The notes: generated by a model not told the origin, from the sequence alone. A stretch of 35,537 bases of DNA from Candidatus Gastranaerophilales bacterium (GCA_900769355.1 CAAGGG010000008.1:1-35537); one strand, 5' to 3'; shown: positions 23,729-31,956, counted from the stretch's first letter. A program made the numbers and translations.

Positions 23729-25203
23729 AAGAAATTGTTGATAAAATTAAACATTTGAGCAGCTCGATTGACAAATATCAAGAAGAAACGGTAATTCAGT
23801 CGTTGCCTTCGTATGCGATTGTAAACAGGGCAAAAGCATTGATGGCAAAGGAAAAATATGCAGAGGCAGAAGTCGTTTTGAAAAAAGCCTTGGAACTTCC
23901 GCAAAAAGATGCGCTTGTTTATAAATATCTCGGTGCAGTTTACGAAAAATTGAGTAGGTTTGATGAATGTGTAGAGTCTTATCAGATTTCTGCAGAATTA
24001 AATCCTCAAGACAAAAATGTTTGGCAAAGGCTTGGCTTTGCACTCGTGACTGTTAAAAAATACGACAAAGCAATTTTGGCTTTTGAAAACGCAAATAAGG
24101 TTCAAGCCGGAAATACTGATACTTTTACCGGTTGGGGCATGGCGTTGATGAAGCTTAAAAAGTATCGTGAGGCACAGGCTAAGTTTATTGAGGCTATTAA
24201 ATTTAATAAATACAATTTTTCTGCAATATTTTTATGTGCGGTTATGGAAATTAAACTTGAAATGTACGATAGTGCCGAGATGAAATTGTCTTTATTGGCA
24301 AACATTTGTCCAAATCCGAATAATACATTTGAACTTGCGCGTCTGAAAGCTATCAGAAACGATCTTGACAGTGCTATTCATTATGCAAAAAAAGCACTTG
24401 AATTCAGCGATAAAATGTTCCCTGCATATATATTATTAGGGCAGGTTTATACGGAAAAGTATGATTTTGAAAATGCACAGAAAAGTTTTCAAACCGCAGA
24501 GGAAAAGTGTGTTGAGTCCCCGTCTCTTTATCTTGAATGGGGTAAATCTTTGGTTAATTTTGATAAACTTGATGATGCAAAATTAAAACTTTTAAAAGCG
24601 TTTGAACTTGACCGTGAAGATATCGGAATTCAATTGAATTTGGCACTATGCTGTGCACTTAGAGGCGAAATCGAAGAGGCTGAAAATATTTTATCTGATT
24701 TGGACGAAAAATTGCCTGACAACAAATCGGTTAAACTGGCAAATTCAATCATTGCTTATGAAAAAGGCGATTGCGAAAAGGCAATTGAAGGATTTCGAGA
24801 AGATGATGAAAACTTTATCAATGCGTATTATTTGGCGAAATGTTATGAAAAACAAGGCAATGATACAAAAGTTAAAGATTATTACGAAGCTGCAATACGA
24901 ACTAATCCGAATTTTATAAGAATTTATTTTGATTATGTAAATTATCTGATAGATCAAAATGACTATGTAGAGGCACAAAGAAAGCTTCGTAAAGCACTGA
25001 AAGCAGAACCTGAAAATGTCAGATTGTTAAATTTGATGTTTAATGTAAGTTACACTCTTGTCAAAGATAACCTTTGTGAATATAATGTAAAAGAAACTAT
25101 CTTGATTGCGGAAAAAATTCTGAAAATCAATCCTGATAAGTTTGAGTACCCTGAACAGAAACTTGAATTAGAAAAGTTTTTGTCCCAGTCAGAAAGAGAA
25201 TAA
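23713..25203 (+). CDS. Large TPR protein
   Basis: 496 residues, nearly all tetratricopeptide repeats (for example KYLGAVYEKLSRFDECVESY, VWQRLGFALVTVKKYDKAIL, YLEWGKSLVNFDKLDDAKLK). No signal peptide or membrane segment, so it is probably a cytoplasmic scaffold or assembly factor. The start is TTG 23713 with AGAGGT about seven bases upstream, overlapping the kdsC-like gene by 16 bp. lysC follows after three bases. Its own partners cannot be inferred. Confidence 0.85.
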   Translation: MSGWIKEIVDKIKHLSSSIDKYQEETVIQSLPSYAIVNRAKALMAKEKYAEAEVVLKKALELPQKDALVYKYLGAVYEKLSRFDECVESYQISAELNPQDKNVWQRLGFALVTVKKYDKAILAFENANKVQAGNTDTFTGWGMALMKLKKYREAQAKFIEAIKFNKYNFSAIFLCAVMEIKLEMYDSAEMKLSLLANICPNPNNTFELARLKAIRNDLDSAIHYAKKALEFSDKMFPAYILLGQVYTEKYDFENAQKSFQTAEEKCVESPSLYLEWGKSLVNFDKLDDAKLKLLKAFELDREDIGIQLNLALCCALRGEIEEAENILSDLDEKLPDNKSVKLANSIIAYEKGDCEKAIEGFREDDENFINAYYLAKCYEKQGNDTKVKDYYEAAIRTNPNFIRIYFDYVNYLIDQNDYVEAQRKLRKALKAEPENVRLLNLMFNVSYTLVKDNLCEYNVKETILIAEKILKINPDKFEYPEQKLELEKFLSQSERE

Positions 25204-25206
25204 ATT

Positions 25207-26475
25207 TTGAGAAAAATCATTGTTCAAAAATTTGGTGGCACATCAGTTGCAGATACTGAAAAAATTAAAAATGTTGCGAGAACGGTAATTAAGGAAAAAG
25301 AAAACGGAAATGATGTCGTAGTTGTCGTTTCGGCAATGGGACATACGACGGATTACCTTGTAAAAATGGCAAAGGATTTGAGCCCAAATCCATCTGGTAG
25401 AGAAATGGATATGCTTCTTTCTACTGGAGAAGGGGTTTCTATCGCACTTTTAGCTATGGCAATTCAGTCACAAGGGTATGATGCTGTTAGTTTTAATGCT
25501 ATGCAAATCGGGATTATGACAGAGAATGTTCACTCAAAAGCCAGAATTGTTGATATTAAAACTGACAAGTTGAAACAGAATTTGAAAGAAGGTAAAATTA
25601 TCGTTGTTGCCGGATTTCAGGGTGTTACAGAAGATGGAGAAATTACGACATTAGGTCGTGGTGGATCTGATACGTCAGCAGTTGCTCTCGCAGCGGCTTT
25701 GAATGCTGAAAGATGCGATATTTATACTGATGTGGAAGGTGTTTACACAACCGATCCGAGAGTTGTTCCGAACGCATCAAGATTGGACGAGATTTCTTAT
25801 GAGGAAATGTTGGAACTTGCACATGCCGGAGCGAATGTTCTTCACCCGAGAAGTGTTGAAACCGCAAAACAGTTTAATGTTCCGATGCGAGTTCGCAGTA
25901 GCTTTAAAATTGATAATTTAGGTACACTAATATTAGGAGTTGAAAAAATGGAAATTTATAAACCGGTGACAGGCGTTGCAGCAGATTTATCTCAGGCAAG
26001 AATTGTTGTTTGTGATGTGCCTGACAGACCGGGTGTTGCCGGCAAAATATTTAGTAAATTGGCAAAAGAAAATATTTCGGTTGATATGATTATTCAATCT
26101 TATGCAAGAAAAGTTTCTAACACAAATGATATTGCATTTACGATTGATTCCGCTGATTTAGTCAAAACTGTTGAAGCATTGAAGGTTTTAAAAGCAGAAA
26201 TCGGTGCGACAGGTGATATTCAGGTTGATGAAAATATTGCAAAGGTTTCAATTGTCGGTGCCGGCATGATTGACAGACCGGGTGTTGCTTCAACTATGTT
26301 TGAAACACTTGCAGAACAAGGAATTAATATCCGTATGATATCTACAAGTGAAATCAAAATCAGCTGTTTGGTAGACAAAGACGATGCACAACAAGCGGTA
26401 AAGGCTTTACATAGCGTATTTGGACTAGAAAGTTCCGAAGTTGCCGAAGTAAAAGGCGACTTGCCGAATGTGTAA
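25207..26475 (+). CDS. lysC: Aspartate kinase
   Basis: Phosphorylates aspartate, the first step to lysine, threonine, methionine and diaminopimelate. The N-terminal kinase domain has KFGGTSV at 8-14, GRGGSDTSAVALAAAL, and YTDVEGVYTTDPR. Two ACT domains follow (about 265-340 and 345-415: VPDRPGVAGKIF, MIDRPGVASTMFETLAEQGINIRMISTSEIKI is the second block in part), as in lysine/threonine-feedback-sensitive monofunctional enzymes. 422 residues is typical. The start is TTG 25207, three bases after the TPR stop, with only a weak AAGAGA upstream, so translation is probably coupled. Confidence 0.95.
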   Translation: MRKIIVQKFGGTSVADTEKIKNVARTVIKEKENGNDVVVVVSAMGHTTDYLVKMAKDLSPNPSGREMDMLLSTGEGVSIALLAMAIQSQGYDAVSFNAMQIGIMTENVHSKARIVDIKTDKLKQNLKEGKIIVVAGFQGVTEDGEITTLGRGGSDTSAVALAAALNAERCDIYTDVEGVYTTDPRVVPNASRLDEISYEEMLELAHAGANVLHPRSVETAKQFNVPMRVRSSFKIDNLGTLILGVEKMEIYKPVTGVAADLSQARIVVCDVPDRPGVAGKIFSKLAKENISVDMIIQSYARKVSNTNDIAFTIDSADLVKTVEALKVLKAEIGATGDIQVDENIAKVSIVGAGMIDRPGVASTMFETLAEQGINIRMISTSEIKISCLVDKDDAQQAVKALHSVFGLESSEVAEVKGDLPNV

Positions 26476-26489
26476 GCTAGAATAAAATT

Positions 26490-26557
26490 TATAGGGTAGT
26501 ACCTGCCATACCCACCCACACACGTATTTACTAAGAAAACGGTGGAAGGGGGTGGTA
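26490..26557 (+). promoter_or_regulatory. Leader with possible ribosome-site sequestration before the small peptide
   Basis: The ribosome binding site GGGTGGTA (26550-26557) can pair with upstream TACC-c-ACCC (26509-26517, one bulge). TACCC (26509-26513) can alternatively pair with GGGTA (26494-26498). The word TTATAGGGTA occurs again at 26630-26639 over the peptide stop codon. Competing pairings of this kind are common in type I toxin mRNAs; here it is a prediction from complementarity only. Confidence 0.35.
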
Positions 26558-26560
26558 AAG

Positions 26561-26635
26561 ATGAGAAAAGAAATAATAAAAAGTGCCATCAATGTACTGA
26601 TAGCACTTCTTAAATTAATTAGTCTTTTCTTATAG
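26561..26635 (+). CDS. 24-residue hydrophobic peptide, possibly toxin-like or of the small-talk type
   Basis: MRKEIIKSAINVLIALLKLISLFL begins as M-R-K-E-I-I-K, then becomes a single hydrophobic helix ending in L-F-L, shorter than the usual membrane toxin. A very strong purine-rich site (GGAAGGGGGTGG, 26544-26555) is five bases before the ATG, which makes translation likely. The charged M-(R/K)-K-E start followed by a hydrophobic helix recalls small peptides found in gut bacteria (the Bacteroides small-talk group) and type I toxins, but the length is too small to prove relatedness. It lies in a 346-bp spacer after lysC, with no other gene. Confidence 0.5.
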   Translation: MRKEIIKSAINVLIALLKLISLFL

Positions 26636-26645
26636 GGTACTAAGT

Positions 26646-26680
26646 CAAGCCTCAAGTAAATGGAACTTGCTTGGGGCTTG
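26646..26680 (+). terminator. Strong hairpin after the small peptide gene
   Basis: CAAGCCTCAAGTAA pairs with TTGCTTGGGGCTTG, about 13-14 pairs with G-U pairs and a short loop. A T-rich stretch begins only about 25 bases later, so it is a weak terminator or a protective 3' stem. It could form the 3' end of the small peptide mRNA. Confidence 0.45.
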
Positions 26681-26821
26681 CCCCTATGCATATATTATTT
26701 ACGATTTTTCAATTTTTGTCAAGTGGTTTCCTTGATTAACAGGATAGATTGTTTGTATCGAAATTCTTTACATTTCTTAACTCTCGCGCAATTCCTGTCT
26801 GTGTTTGGTTTTATAGAAGGT

Positions 26822-27097
26822 ATGGATAGTAGTGTCAGCAGTGTAAATCCGAATATGAAAAATCCGCCGCTTAATGTTGGTGTTATTACGCCGCCAAACG
26901 ACCATTACAAGCCGGTTTTGTACTCTCATGTGCAAGCATCGAGAGATTTTCAGGTGCTAAATCATGACCTTTATGTGTCCATGAAAAATTCTGAAAGCAT
27001 TGAAAAAAGAAAAACGCCAAAATCAGTCTTTGTCGCTTTAGGGGTAGGAGCTTTGGCTCTTTGCTATCCGTTGATAAAAAAAGTTTTTAAACACTAA
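26822..27097 (+). CDS. Small protein with a C-terminal membrane anchor, unknown
   Basis: 91 residues. A polar N-terminal two thirds (Asn/Pro/Ser-rich start, then NVGVITPPNDHYKPV and QVLNHDLYVSMKNSES) is followed by a basic stretch (EKRKTPK) and one membrane helix (SVFVALGVGALALCYPLIKK), with the basic end in the cytoplasm or at the surface depending on orientation. Not recognised. The frame stays open upstream to 26660, but that part overlaps the strong hairpin and has no binding site. AGAAGG at 26815-26820 is too close to ATG 26822 for comfort, so the exact start is uncertain. Confidence 0.55.
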   Translation: MDSSVSSVNPNMKNPPLNVGVITPPNDHYKPVLYSHVQASRDFQVLNHDLYVSMKNSESIEKRKTPKSVFVALGVGALALCYPLIKKVFKH

Positions 27098-27159
27098 TTT
27101 CTTAATCTTTGAAATCAAAAAATCTTCATCTTGCATTCTCTAATGTTAGCAATATAATA

Positions 27160-27188
27160 TTGATAAATAAATCGTATTATGTTATAAT
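27160..27188 (+). promoter_or_regulatory. Promoter of the 274-aa prepilin
   Basis: TTGATA (27160-27165) and TATAAT (27183-27188) are separated by exactly 17 bp. The ribosome site GGAGAGG (27212-27218) and ATG 27222 follow within 40 bp. Confidence 0.7.
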
Positions 27189-27221
27189 TAAAATATAATA
27201 TATTATTATATGGAGAGGTTT

Positions 27222-28046
27222 ATGCGAAAATTTTTAGGATTTACCTTGGCAGAAGGTGCTACGCACGTAGCCCTCTGTAACGACGTTCATTCATACCTCA
27301 AACATCGGTGTAAAGCTTTTACGCACGTAGCCCTTTGCACCAACAAACGACTCTTGGGGTTTACATTGGCGGAAGTTTTGATTACACTAGGTATAATCGG
27401 TGTTGTTGCGGCTTTGACTTTGCCTTCTGTAATCCAAAATTATCAGAAAAAAGTTACTGTGGAGCGGTTGAAAAAGTCTTATTCTACATTGGCTCAAGCA
27501 GTTCAGATGTCTGTAAAAGATAATGATGAAATTGAAACTTGGGATTTTTCACTGTCAGCTCAGGAATTTATGGATAAATATATTGCTCCGTACATAAAAG
27601 ATATTTCAACAAGAGCAAAAAACAATGGTGATGACAATAATTCAAAAGAATATATTTTTGCAGATGGAACAACTATTTATGCATGGACTTTAAATTCAAC
27701 ATTGCAACAATGTATTTTTATTCGATTAAAAGTTGACATAAATGGTGATGCAGGTCCAAATATTCTGGGAAAAGATGTTTTTTCTTTTTTTATATTCCCC
27801 AAGAAGCTTAGTTTTTATAATTGTGGGGTAGGAGATATTGCTCAAAATATCCCAAAAGGTGGGGTATACCCTGATGGATACGGTTATTCAAGAGATACAA
27901 TGTTGAATGGTGGTTGGCGTGGTTGCAATAAGCGAGGTGAAAAGATGCTTAATAATGGAGTTGAGGTAAATAATGCTGGTGGAGCCTTTTGTACTGCATT
28001 AATCATGTACGATGGTTGGCAGATTAAAGAGGATTATAATTGGTAG
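27222..28046 (+). CDS. Type IV prepilin-like protein with a 120-bp insertion at the cleavage motif
   Basis: The start at ATG 27222 follows GGAGAGG; the ATG at 27210 overlaps that site and is unlikely. The protein opens with MRKFLGFTLAEG, which already is a complete prepilin leader and cleavage motif, but it then runs through 40 residues of Cys/His-rich sequence (with THVALC twice, 20 residues apart) and reaches a second GFTLAEV that leads into the normal helix LITLGIIGVVAALTLPS. Processing at the first motif would leave no membrane helix next to it; processing at the second gives a normal pilin. The remainder is a pilin domain with the shared VDINGDAGPN..GKDVF motif and cysteines near the end. 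A consensus promoter precedes it. Confidence 0.85.
   Translation: MRKFLGFTLAEGATHVALCNDVHSYLKHRCKAFTHVALCTNKRLLGFTLAEVLITLGIIGVVAALTLPSVIQNYQKKVTVERLKKSYSTLAQAVQMSVKDNDEIETWDFSLSAQEFMDKYIAPYIKDISTRAKNNGDDNNSKEYIFADGTTIYAWTLNSTLQQCIFIRLKVDINGDAGPNILGKDVFSFFIFPKKLSFYNCGVGDIAQNIPKGGVYPDGYGYSRDTMLNGGWRGCNKRGEKMLNNGVEVNNAGGAFCTALIMYDGWQIKEDYNW
27237..27374 (+). repeat. Duplicated GFTLAE coding block flanking a palindrome-rich insert
   Basis: GFTLAE is encoded at 27237-27254 and again at 27357-27374, exactly 120 bp apart. Within, ACGCACGTAG-CCCT occurs at 27261 and again at 27321 (60 bp apart). Palindromes: GCTACG-CA-CGTAGC (27258-27271, perfect) and GTAAA-GCT-TTTAC (27310-27322). The insert is a multiple of three and keeps the frame. 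Confidence 0.8.
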
Positions 28047-28053
28047 AGGTGTG

Positions 28054-28111
28054 CCCTGCACGGACGGTGGGAACTTTTTTCGGAAAAAGTTCCATAAAAC
28101 CAGTCCAAACG
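28054..28111. repeat. Dispersed palindromic repeat family C, copy 2
   Basis: The perfect hairpin GGAACTTTTT-TCGG-AAAAAGTTCC is at 28070-28093, in the same flanks (CGGACGG before, AAACCAG after) as at 16081. It begins eight bases after a prepilin stop. The spacer 28047-28356 has no gene and, besides this, a CGTCATT/AATGACG hairpin (28156-28185). Confidence 0.75.
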
Positions 28112-28155
28112 TATAACGAGAATGCGCTATATACTTGTATAACAGATTATGAAAT

Positions 28156-28185
28156 CGTCATTACTTAACATATATAAGAATGACG
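28156..28185. repeat. CGTCATT/AATGACG hairpin
   Basis: A perfect 7-bp stem with a 16-base A/T-rich loop. Its CGTCATT end also starts family A copies, so it may be a shortened relative. No T-tract follows. Confidence 0.45.
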
Positions 28186-28356
28186 AGAATAGCTACTATT
28201 CATGATATTTCATTATTTAATTTATAACCAACTTAGCTGCTTTCGAATAAGTTTTTTCACAATTTGCTTCCCATTTTAGTATCCCCCTATTTCCTAATTC
28301 AAAAATTTATTGTATTATGTTTCTATAAATTAGAAGAAATTTTTGAAGGGGATAAT

Positions 28357-30936
28357 ATGAAGAAATTTTTGATTATATCGGCGTTGGTTATTTTTTCAAA
28401 CTGTGTTTTTGCCGCTGATTTTAATGTCTATAAGCTTGATAATGGGCAAACCGTTGTTATTCAAGAGGTTAAGTCAAATCCGATTGTGACAATTGACACT
28501 TGGATTAAGACTGGTTCTATAAACGAAAATGATGAAAATAACGGTGTTTCGCACTTTTTAGAACATCTGTTTTTTAAAGGTTCTACAAATCATGCACCCG
28601 GAGAGTTTGACAAAATACTTGAAACAAAAGGTGCAATTACAAATGCTGCAACCAGTAAGGATTTTACACATTATTACGTAACTATTCCTTCCAAAGACTT
28701 TGATTTGGCACTTGAAATGCACTCTGATATGCTTTTGCACCCGCTTGTGCCGAGAAAAGAGCTTGAAAAAGAGCGTAAAGTCGTTATTGAAGAGATTATG
28801 AAAGATGCAAATTCCCCGAACACGCTTGTTTATGACAATTTGGTGAATATGCTCTACACTGATCACCCTTACAAAAGAAAAGTTATCGGAAAAGCTGATA
28901 TCATAAGTACAATTCATCGTGATGCGATTATGGATTATTATAACAAATTTTATAACCCGTCGAATATGGTGACAGTGATTGTTGGAGATGTAGACGCAAA
29001 TTCTGCAATTGATAAGGTTAAGACAGATTTTAATTCTGAATATAAAAAACCGATAAAAAATGTTTACCCGAAAGAAAAGTTTTTGACATCACAAAAGAAA
29101 AATGTTGTATATTTTGACACTCAGTCCGGATATATGTTGGTGGGCTTTAGAGGTGTAAAAATTGATGATAAAGATTCTTACGCGCTAGACGTTTTGGCTA
29201 CGATTCTTGGAGAAGGACGTTCATCTGTTTTTTACAGAAATATTAAAGAAAACAAACAGCTTGCAAGCACTATCGGTACTGCAAATACAGGGTTTAAAGA
29301 TGATGGAATTTTTTATATTTCTGCAACTTTTGAGCCTGAAAAATGTGCAAAACTTCAAGATAGCATTTTTGACGAAATAAAAAATGTTCAGAAAAACGGC
29401 GTTAGTCAAGAACAACTTCAACTTGCAAAAAATGTTATTGAACGAGATACATATTACGAGAGAGAATCTATTTCGAATATCGCAAGTGAAATCGGCTATA
29501 CATTTGTGACGACTGATGATACAAAGTATTATGAAACATATTTGGACAATATAAAAAAGGTTACACCACAAGAGGTGAAGGCTGTTGCAAATAAGTATTT
29601 AGGATTTGAAAAGAGTGCTGTATCAATAGTTTTGCCTGAATCTTGTAAAGAAGTAAAAGTTTCTAATGTTTCGCAAAAAAATGAGCCGGCAAAATTTGTC
29701 AGTGAAAATTCTAATACCCAAAAGTATGAACTTTCAAATGGTGCAACGCTTTTACTTACTCCAAATAAAGTGAATGATATTGTTGCGATAAGTATTTTCT
29801 CAAAAGGTGGAGAATTTATTGAAAACATTGCAGGAACAGCTGATTTGACAGCATCTGTTATGACAAAGGGCTCTAAAAAATATTCATCGACTGAATTCGC
29901 GCAGGTTATGGAAGATAACGGAATAAAAATTGTTCCGTCAGCAAAGCCTGATAGTTTCAATCTTACTGTGCTTTCGACCAAAAATGATTATGACAAAACA
30001 ATTGAACTTTTGAACGAAGTTATCAATAACGCAACTCTTGATGATTACGAGATTGAAAAATCAAAAAATGATGAGTTGAATTCAATTAAAAAAAGCAAAG
30101 ATATACCATTAAATCTTGCGGTAGATAATTATAAATCATTGATTTTTGAGGGTTCTCCATATTCAAATTCAAATAAAATTCTTGAAAAATCATTGCCAAA
30201 AATTACACAAAAAGATGTGAAAGCCTATTATGACAAAGCTTTTTATCCTCAAAATGTAGTGATTTCGATTAATGGAAATGTTGATAAAGACAAAGTTGTT
30301 GCAGATTTTACAAAAATCTTTAACGGCAAAAAAGGTGAAAAATTTGACTATGGAAAGTATTCAGTAGCTCAATTGGCTGCGAAAAAACAAGCTTGCACGA
30401 CGGTTAAGGATTTGAAAACAGATTGGATTATTTACGGCTGGCAAACAGACGGCGTACTAAATCGTAAGGAGTATGCAACTTTGCAGGTTATAGATTCTTT
30501 ATTGGGCTCAGGTATGAGTTCTCGTCTGTTCAAAAATTTGAGGGATAGAGATGGGCTTGCATATCAGTTGGGTTCACAGTTTTCACCGCATATTGCGAAG
30601 GGTTCGTTTATAACTTATATCGGAACAAATCCTGAAAATCTTGACTATGCACAGAAAAGAATGCTCGAAGAGGTGTTTAGATTAAAGGTTGAATTTGTTG
30701 GTTCAAAAGAGTTGCAAGAGGCAAAAGACAAACTTTTGGGGCATTACATAATCGGTCAGGAAACAAATCTTGATAAGGCGACAACAATCGGCTGGTTTGA
30801 AACTTCCGGCAGAGGTTACAAATTTGACGATCAATATGCACAATTGATAAACAGTGTGACAGAAAGCGATATTATTGAAGTTGCGAATAAGGTTTTTACA
30901 AACAACTACGTGTTGTCAATTGTAAAACCACAGTAA
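28357..30936 (+). CDS. Exported M16 zinc metalloprotease (insulinase family), two-half form
   Basis: 859 residues from ATG 28357, which has AAGGGG six bases upstream and begins a signal peptide (MKKFLIISALVIFSNCVFAA); the frame to 28264 has no site. The first half carries the inverted zinc motif H66-F-L-E69-H70 with the third ligand E146 in VVIEEIM. The second half (from about 455) repeats the fold (LSNGATLLLTPN, GSGMSSRLFKNLRDRDGLAYQLGS) but has no HxxEH, as usual for the regulatory half of M16B-type dimers fused in one chain. Likely periplasmic degradation of peptides. Promoter elements are weak (TATAAA 28323-28328). It ends 138 bp before a convergent gene, with a terminator. Confidence 0.93.
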   Translation: MKKFLIISALVIFSNCVFAADFNVYKLDNGQTVVIQEVKSNPIVTIDTWIKTGSINENDENNGVSHFLEHLFFKGSTNHAPGEFDKILETKGAITNAATSKDFTHYYVTIPSKDFDLALEMHSDMLLHPLVPRKELEKERKVVIEEIMKDANSPNTLVYDNLVNMLYTDHPYKRKVIGKADIISTIHRDAIMDYYNKFYNPSNMVTVIVGDVDANSAIDKVKTDFNSEYKKPIKNVYPKEKFLTSQKKNVVYFDTQSGYMLVGFRGVKIDDKDSYALDVLATILGEGRSSVFYRNIKENKQLASTIGTANTGFKDDGIFYISATFEPEKCAKLQDSIFDEIKNVQKNGVSQEQLQLAKNVIERDTYYERESISNIASEIGYTFVTTDDTKYYETYLDNIKKVTPQEVKAVANKYLGFEKSAVSIVLPESCKEVKVSNVSQKNEPAKFVSENSNTQKYELSNGATLLLTPNKVNDIVAISIFSKGGEFIENIAGTADLTASVMTKGSKKYSSTEFAQVMEDNGIKIVPSAKPDSFNLTVLSTKNDYDKTIELLNEVINNATLDDYEIEKSKNDELNSIKKSKDIPLNLAVDNYKSLIFEGSPYSNSNKILEKSLPKITQKDVKAYYDKAFYPQNVVISINGNVDKDKVVADFTKIFNGKKGEKFDYGKYSVAQLAAKKQACTTVKDLKTDWIIYGWQTDGVLNRKEYATLQVIDSLLGSGMSSRLFKNLRDRDGLAYQLGSQFSPHIAKGSFITYIGTNPENLDYAQKRMLEEVFRLKVEFVGSKELQEAKDKLLGHYIIGQETNLDKATTIGWFETSGRGYKFDDQYAQLINSVTESDIIEVANKVFTNNYVLSIVKPQ

Positions 30937-30971
30937 AATTGATTATTCTTATTTTATAGCTATAATGCAAA

Positions 30972-31010
30972 GCCTCTCTCCCTCTATTAGAGAGAGAAGG
31001 AGAGTGGGTA
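30972..31010. repeat. Dispersed repeat family E, copy 2 (inverted)
   Basis: GCCTCTCTCCCTCT then ATTAGAGAGAGAAGGAGAGTGGGTA; the reverse complement matches 20793-20830. A CTCTCTC/GAGAGAG hairpin is possible. Confidence 0.65.
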
Positions 31011-31035
31011 GTTGATATTTTACAATTTTACCCAT

Positions 31036-31068
31036 AAAAAATCCCTCACAATATACGAGGGATTTTTT
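31036..31068. terminator. Bidirectional terminator between convergent genes
   Basis: AAAAAATCCCTC (31036-31047) and GAGGGATTTTTT (31057-31068) form a perfect 12-bp stem with a nine-base loop; the A/T ends supply T-runs on both strands. It serves the M16 protease (+) and the gene ending at 31075 (-). Confidence 0.88.
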
Positions 31069-31074
31069 ATGATT

Positions 31075-31713
31075 TTACCAATTTGTCCTAGTTAGGACTT
31101 GTTTTGCGTGGCGGTTATACATTTTATCTTTGTACCAAGCTCCTTGAAAAGTTGCGTCGTTGTTGTACATATATTGCATGTCGTGTGACATAAAATAAAT
31201 TGCACTGACTAATTCCCCGTTTGATTTATACTGCTTTGACATATATGGAAAATTTGGATAATTGTCCGAAAATTTGTCCACATAACGAAGATTTCCAAGT
31301 GCGTCGTAATAGTAAACCGAACGTAAATCATTTTTGTACTGAATTGCGTAACTTATCAAGAGGTTTCCTTTATAAAATCCGCAAAGATTTTCGCTATCTG
31401 TTTCTTTTACGTTATTTTTCACAAGCATATAGTGTCGCTTGTAATCAGCATCTTTTAAAAAATCTTTGTATTCGTTTCGGAACTCTTTTTTCTTGATTTT
31501 GTAAACTGTGTCTTTGCCAAAAAGTTCTGTTTTGTATTTCTCAATTGCCAAATCTCTGTCGACTTGTGTTATGTCAAGCCAGTCAAAAATCAAATTGCCT
31601 GTCAGTATAACAGGTTTTGATGTTGTATCTGAAATGTTTGTTGCCGGAATATCCGCGGATAATGCAGCTTTCCCTAGTATTAAAATGCTTAATAAAATTG
31701 CAAATTTTTTCAT
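31075..31713 (-). CDS. Exported protein of unknown function
   Basis: 212 residues with a signal peptide (MKKFAILLSILILGKAALSA). The mature part is polar and rich in Tyr, Lys and Asp; the C-terminal half (SVYYYDALGNLRYVDKF, YKSNGELVSAIYFM) has the feel of short repeated beta-hairpins. Two-residue Tyr-Tyr clusters and an ending NRHAKQVLTRTNW. I do not recognise the family. AAGGGG precedes ATG 31713. It is alone between the convergent M16 gene and the divergent rpoB leader. Confidence 0.8.
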   Translation of the reverse strand: MKKFAILLSILILGKAALSADIPATNISDTTSKPVILTGNLIFDWLDITQVDRDLAIEKYKTELFGKDTVYKIKKKEFRNEYKDFLKDADYKRHYMLVKNNVKETDSENLCGFYKGNLLISYAIQYKNDLRSVYYYDALGNLRYVDKFSDNYPNFPYMSKQYKSNGELVSAIYFMSHDMQYMYNNDATFQGAWYKDKMYNRHAKQVLTRTNW

Positions 31714-31872
31714 CTTTTACCCCTTACAAATAATATCATACAATGAACAAGTTTTGTGTATAGTCTTGACATTTAAACCCACGTATATCAAAACTTTCCG
31801 CCTCTTAAAATACGTAAATTTGTAAATTGTAACAAAAGTTTAATATATTTTTCTAAAAAATTCGATATTTTC

Positions 31873-31900
31873 TTGACGAGAAATATTGATGTATTATTAT
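31873..31900 (+). promoter_or_regulatory. Promoter of the rpoB leader transcript
   Basis: TTGACG (31873-31878) and TATTAT (31895-31900) with a 16-bp spacer. The transcript would start at about 31907, leaving a leader of about 210 nt before rpoB. Confidence 0.5.
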
Positions 31901-31956
31901 TTAAGAACATGTAATTTTAAAGTCGGGTGAACTATGCCCAATTTTTAGAAAAACGT

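Noticed and set aside
26660..26821. Upstream extension of the 91-residue membrane protein frame to ATG 26660
   Set aside because: It begins inside the strong hairpin at 26646-26680, has no ribosome binding site, and its translation shows no family-like feature; the composition changes at 26822.
28264..28356. Longer start for the M16 protease
   Set aside because: It would put 31 residues before a clear signal peptide, and AAGGGG is correctly placed for ATG 28357.
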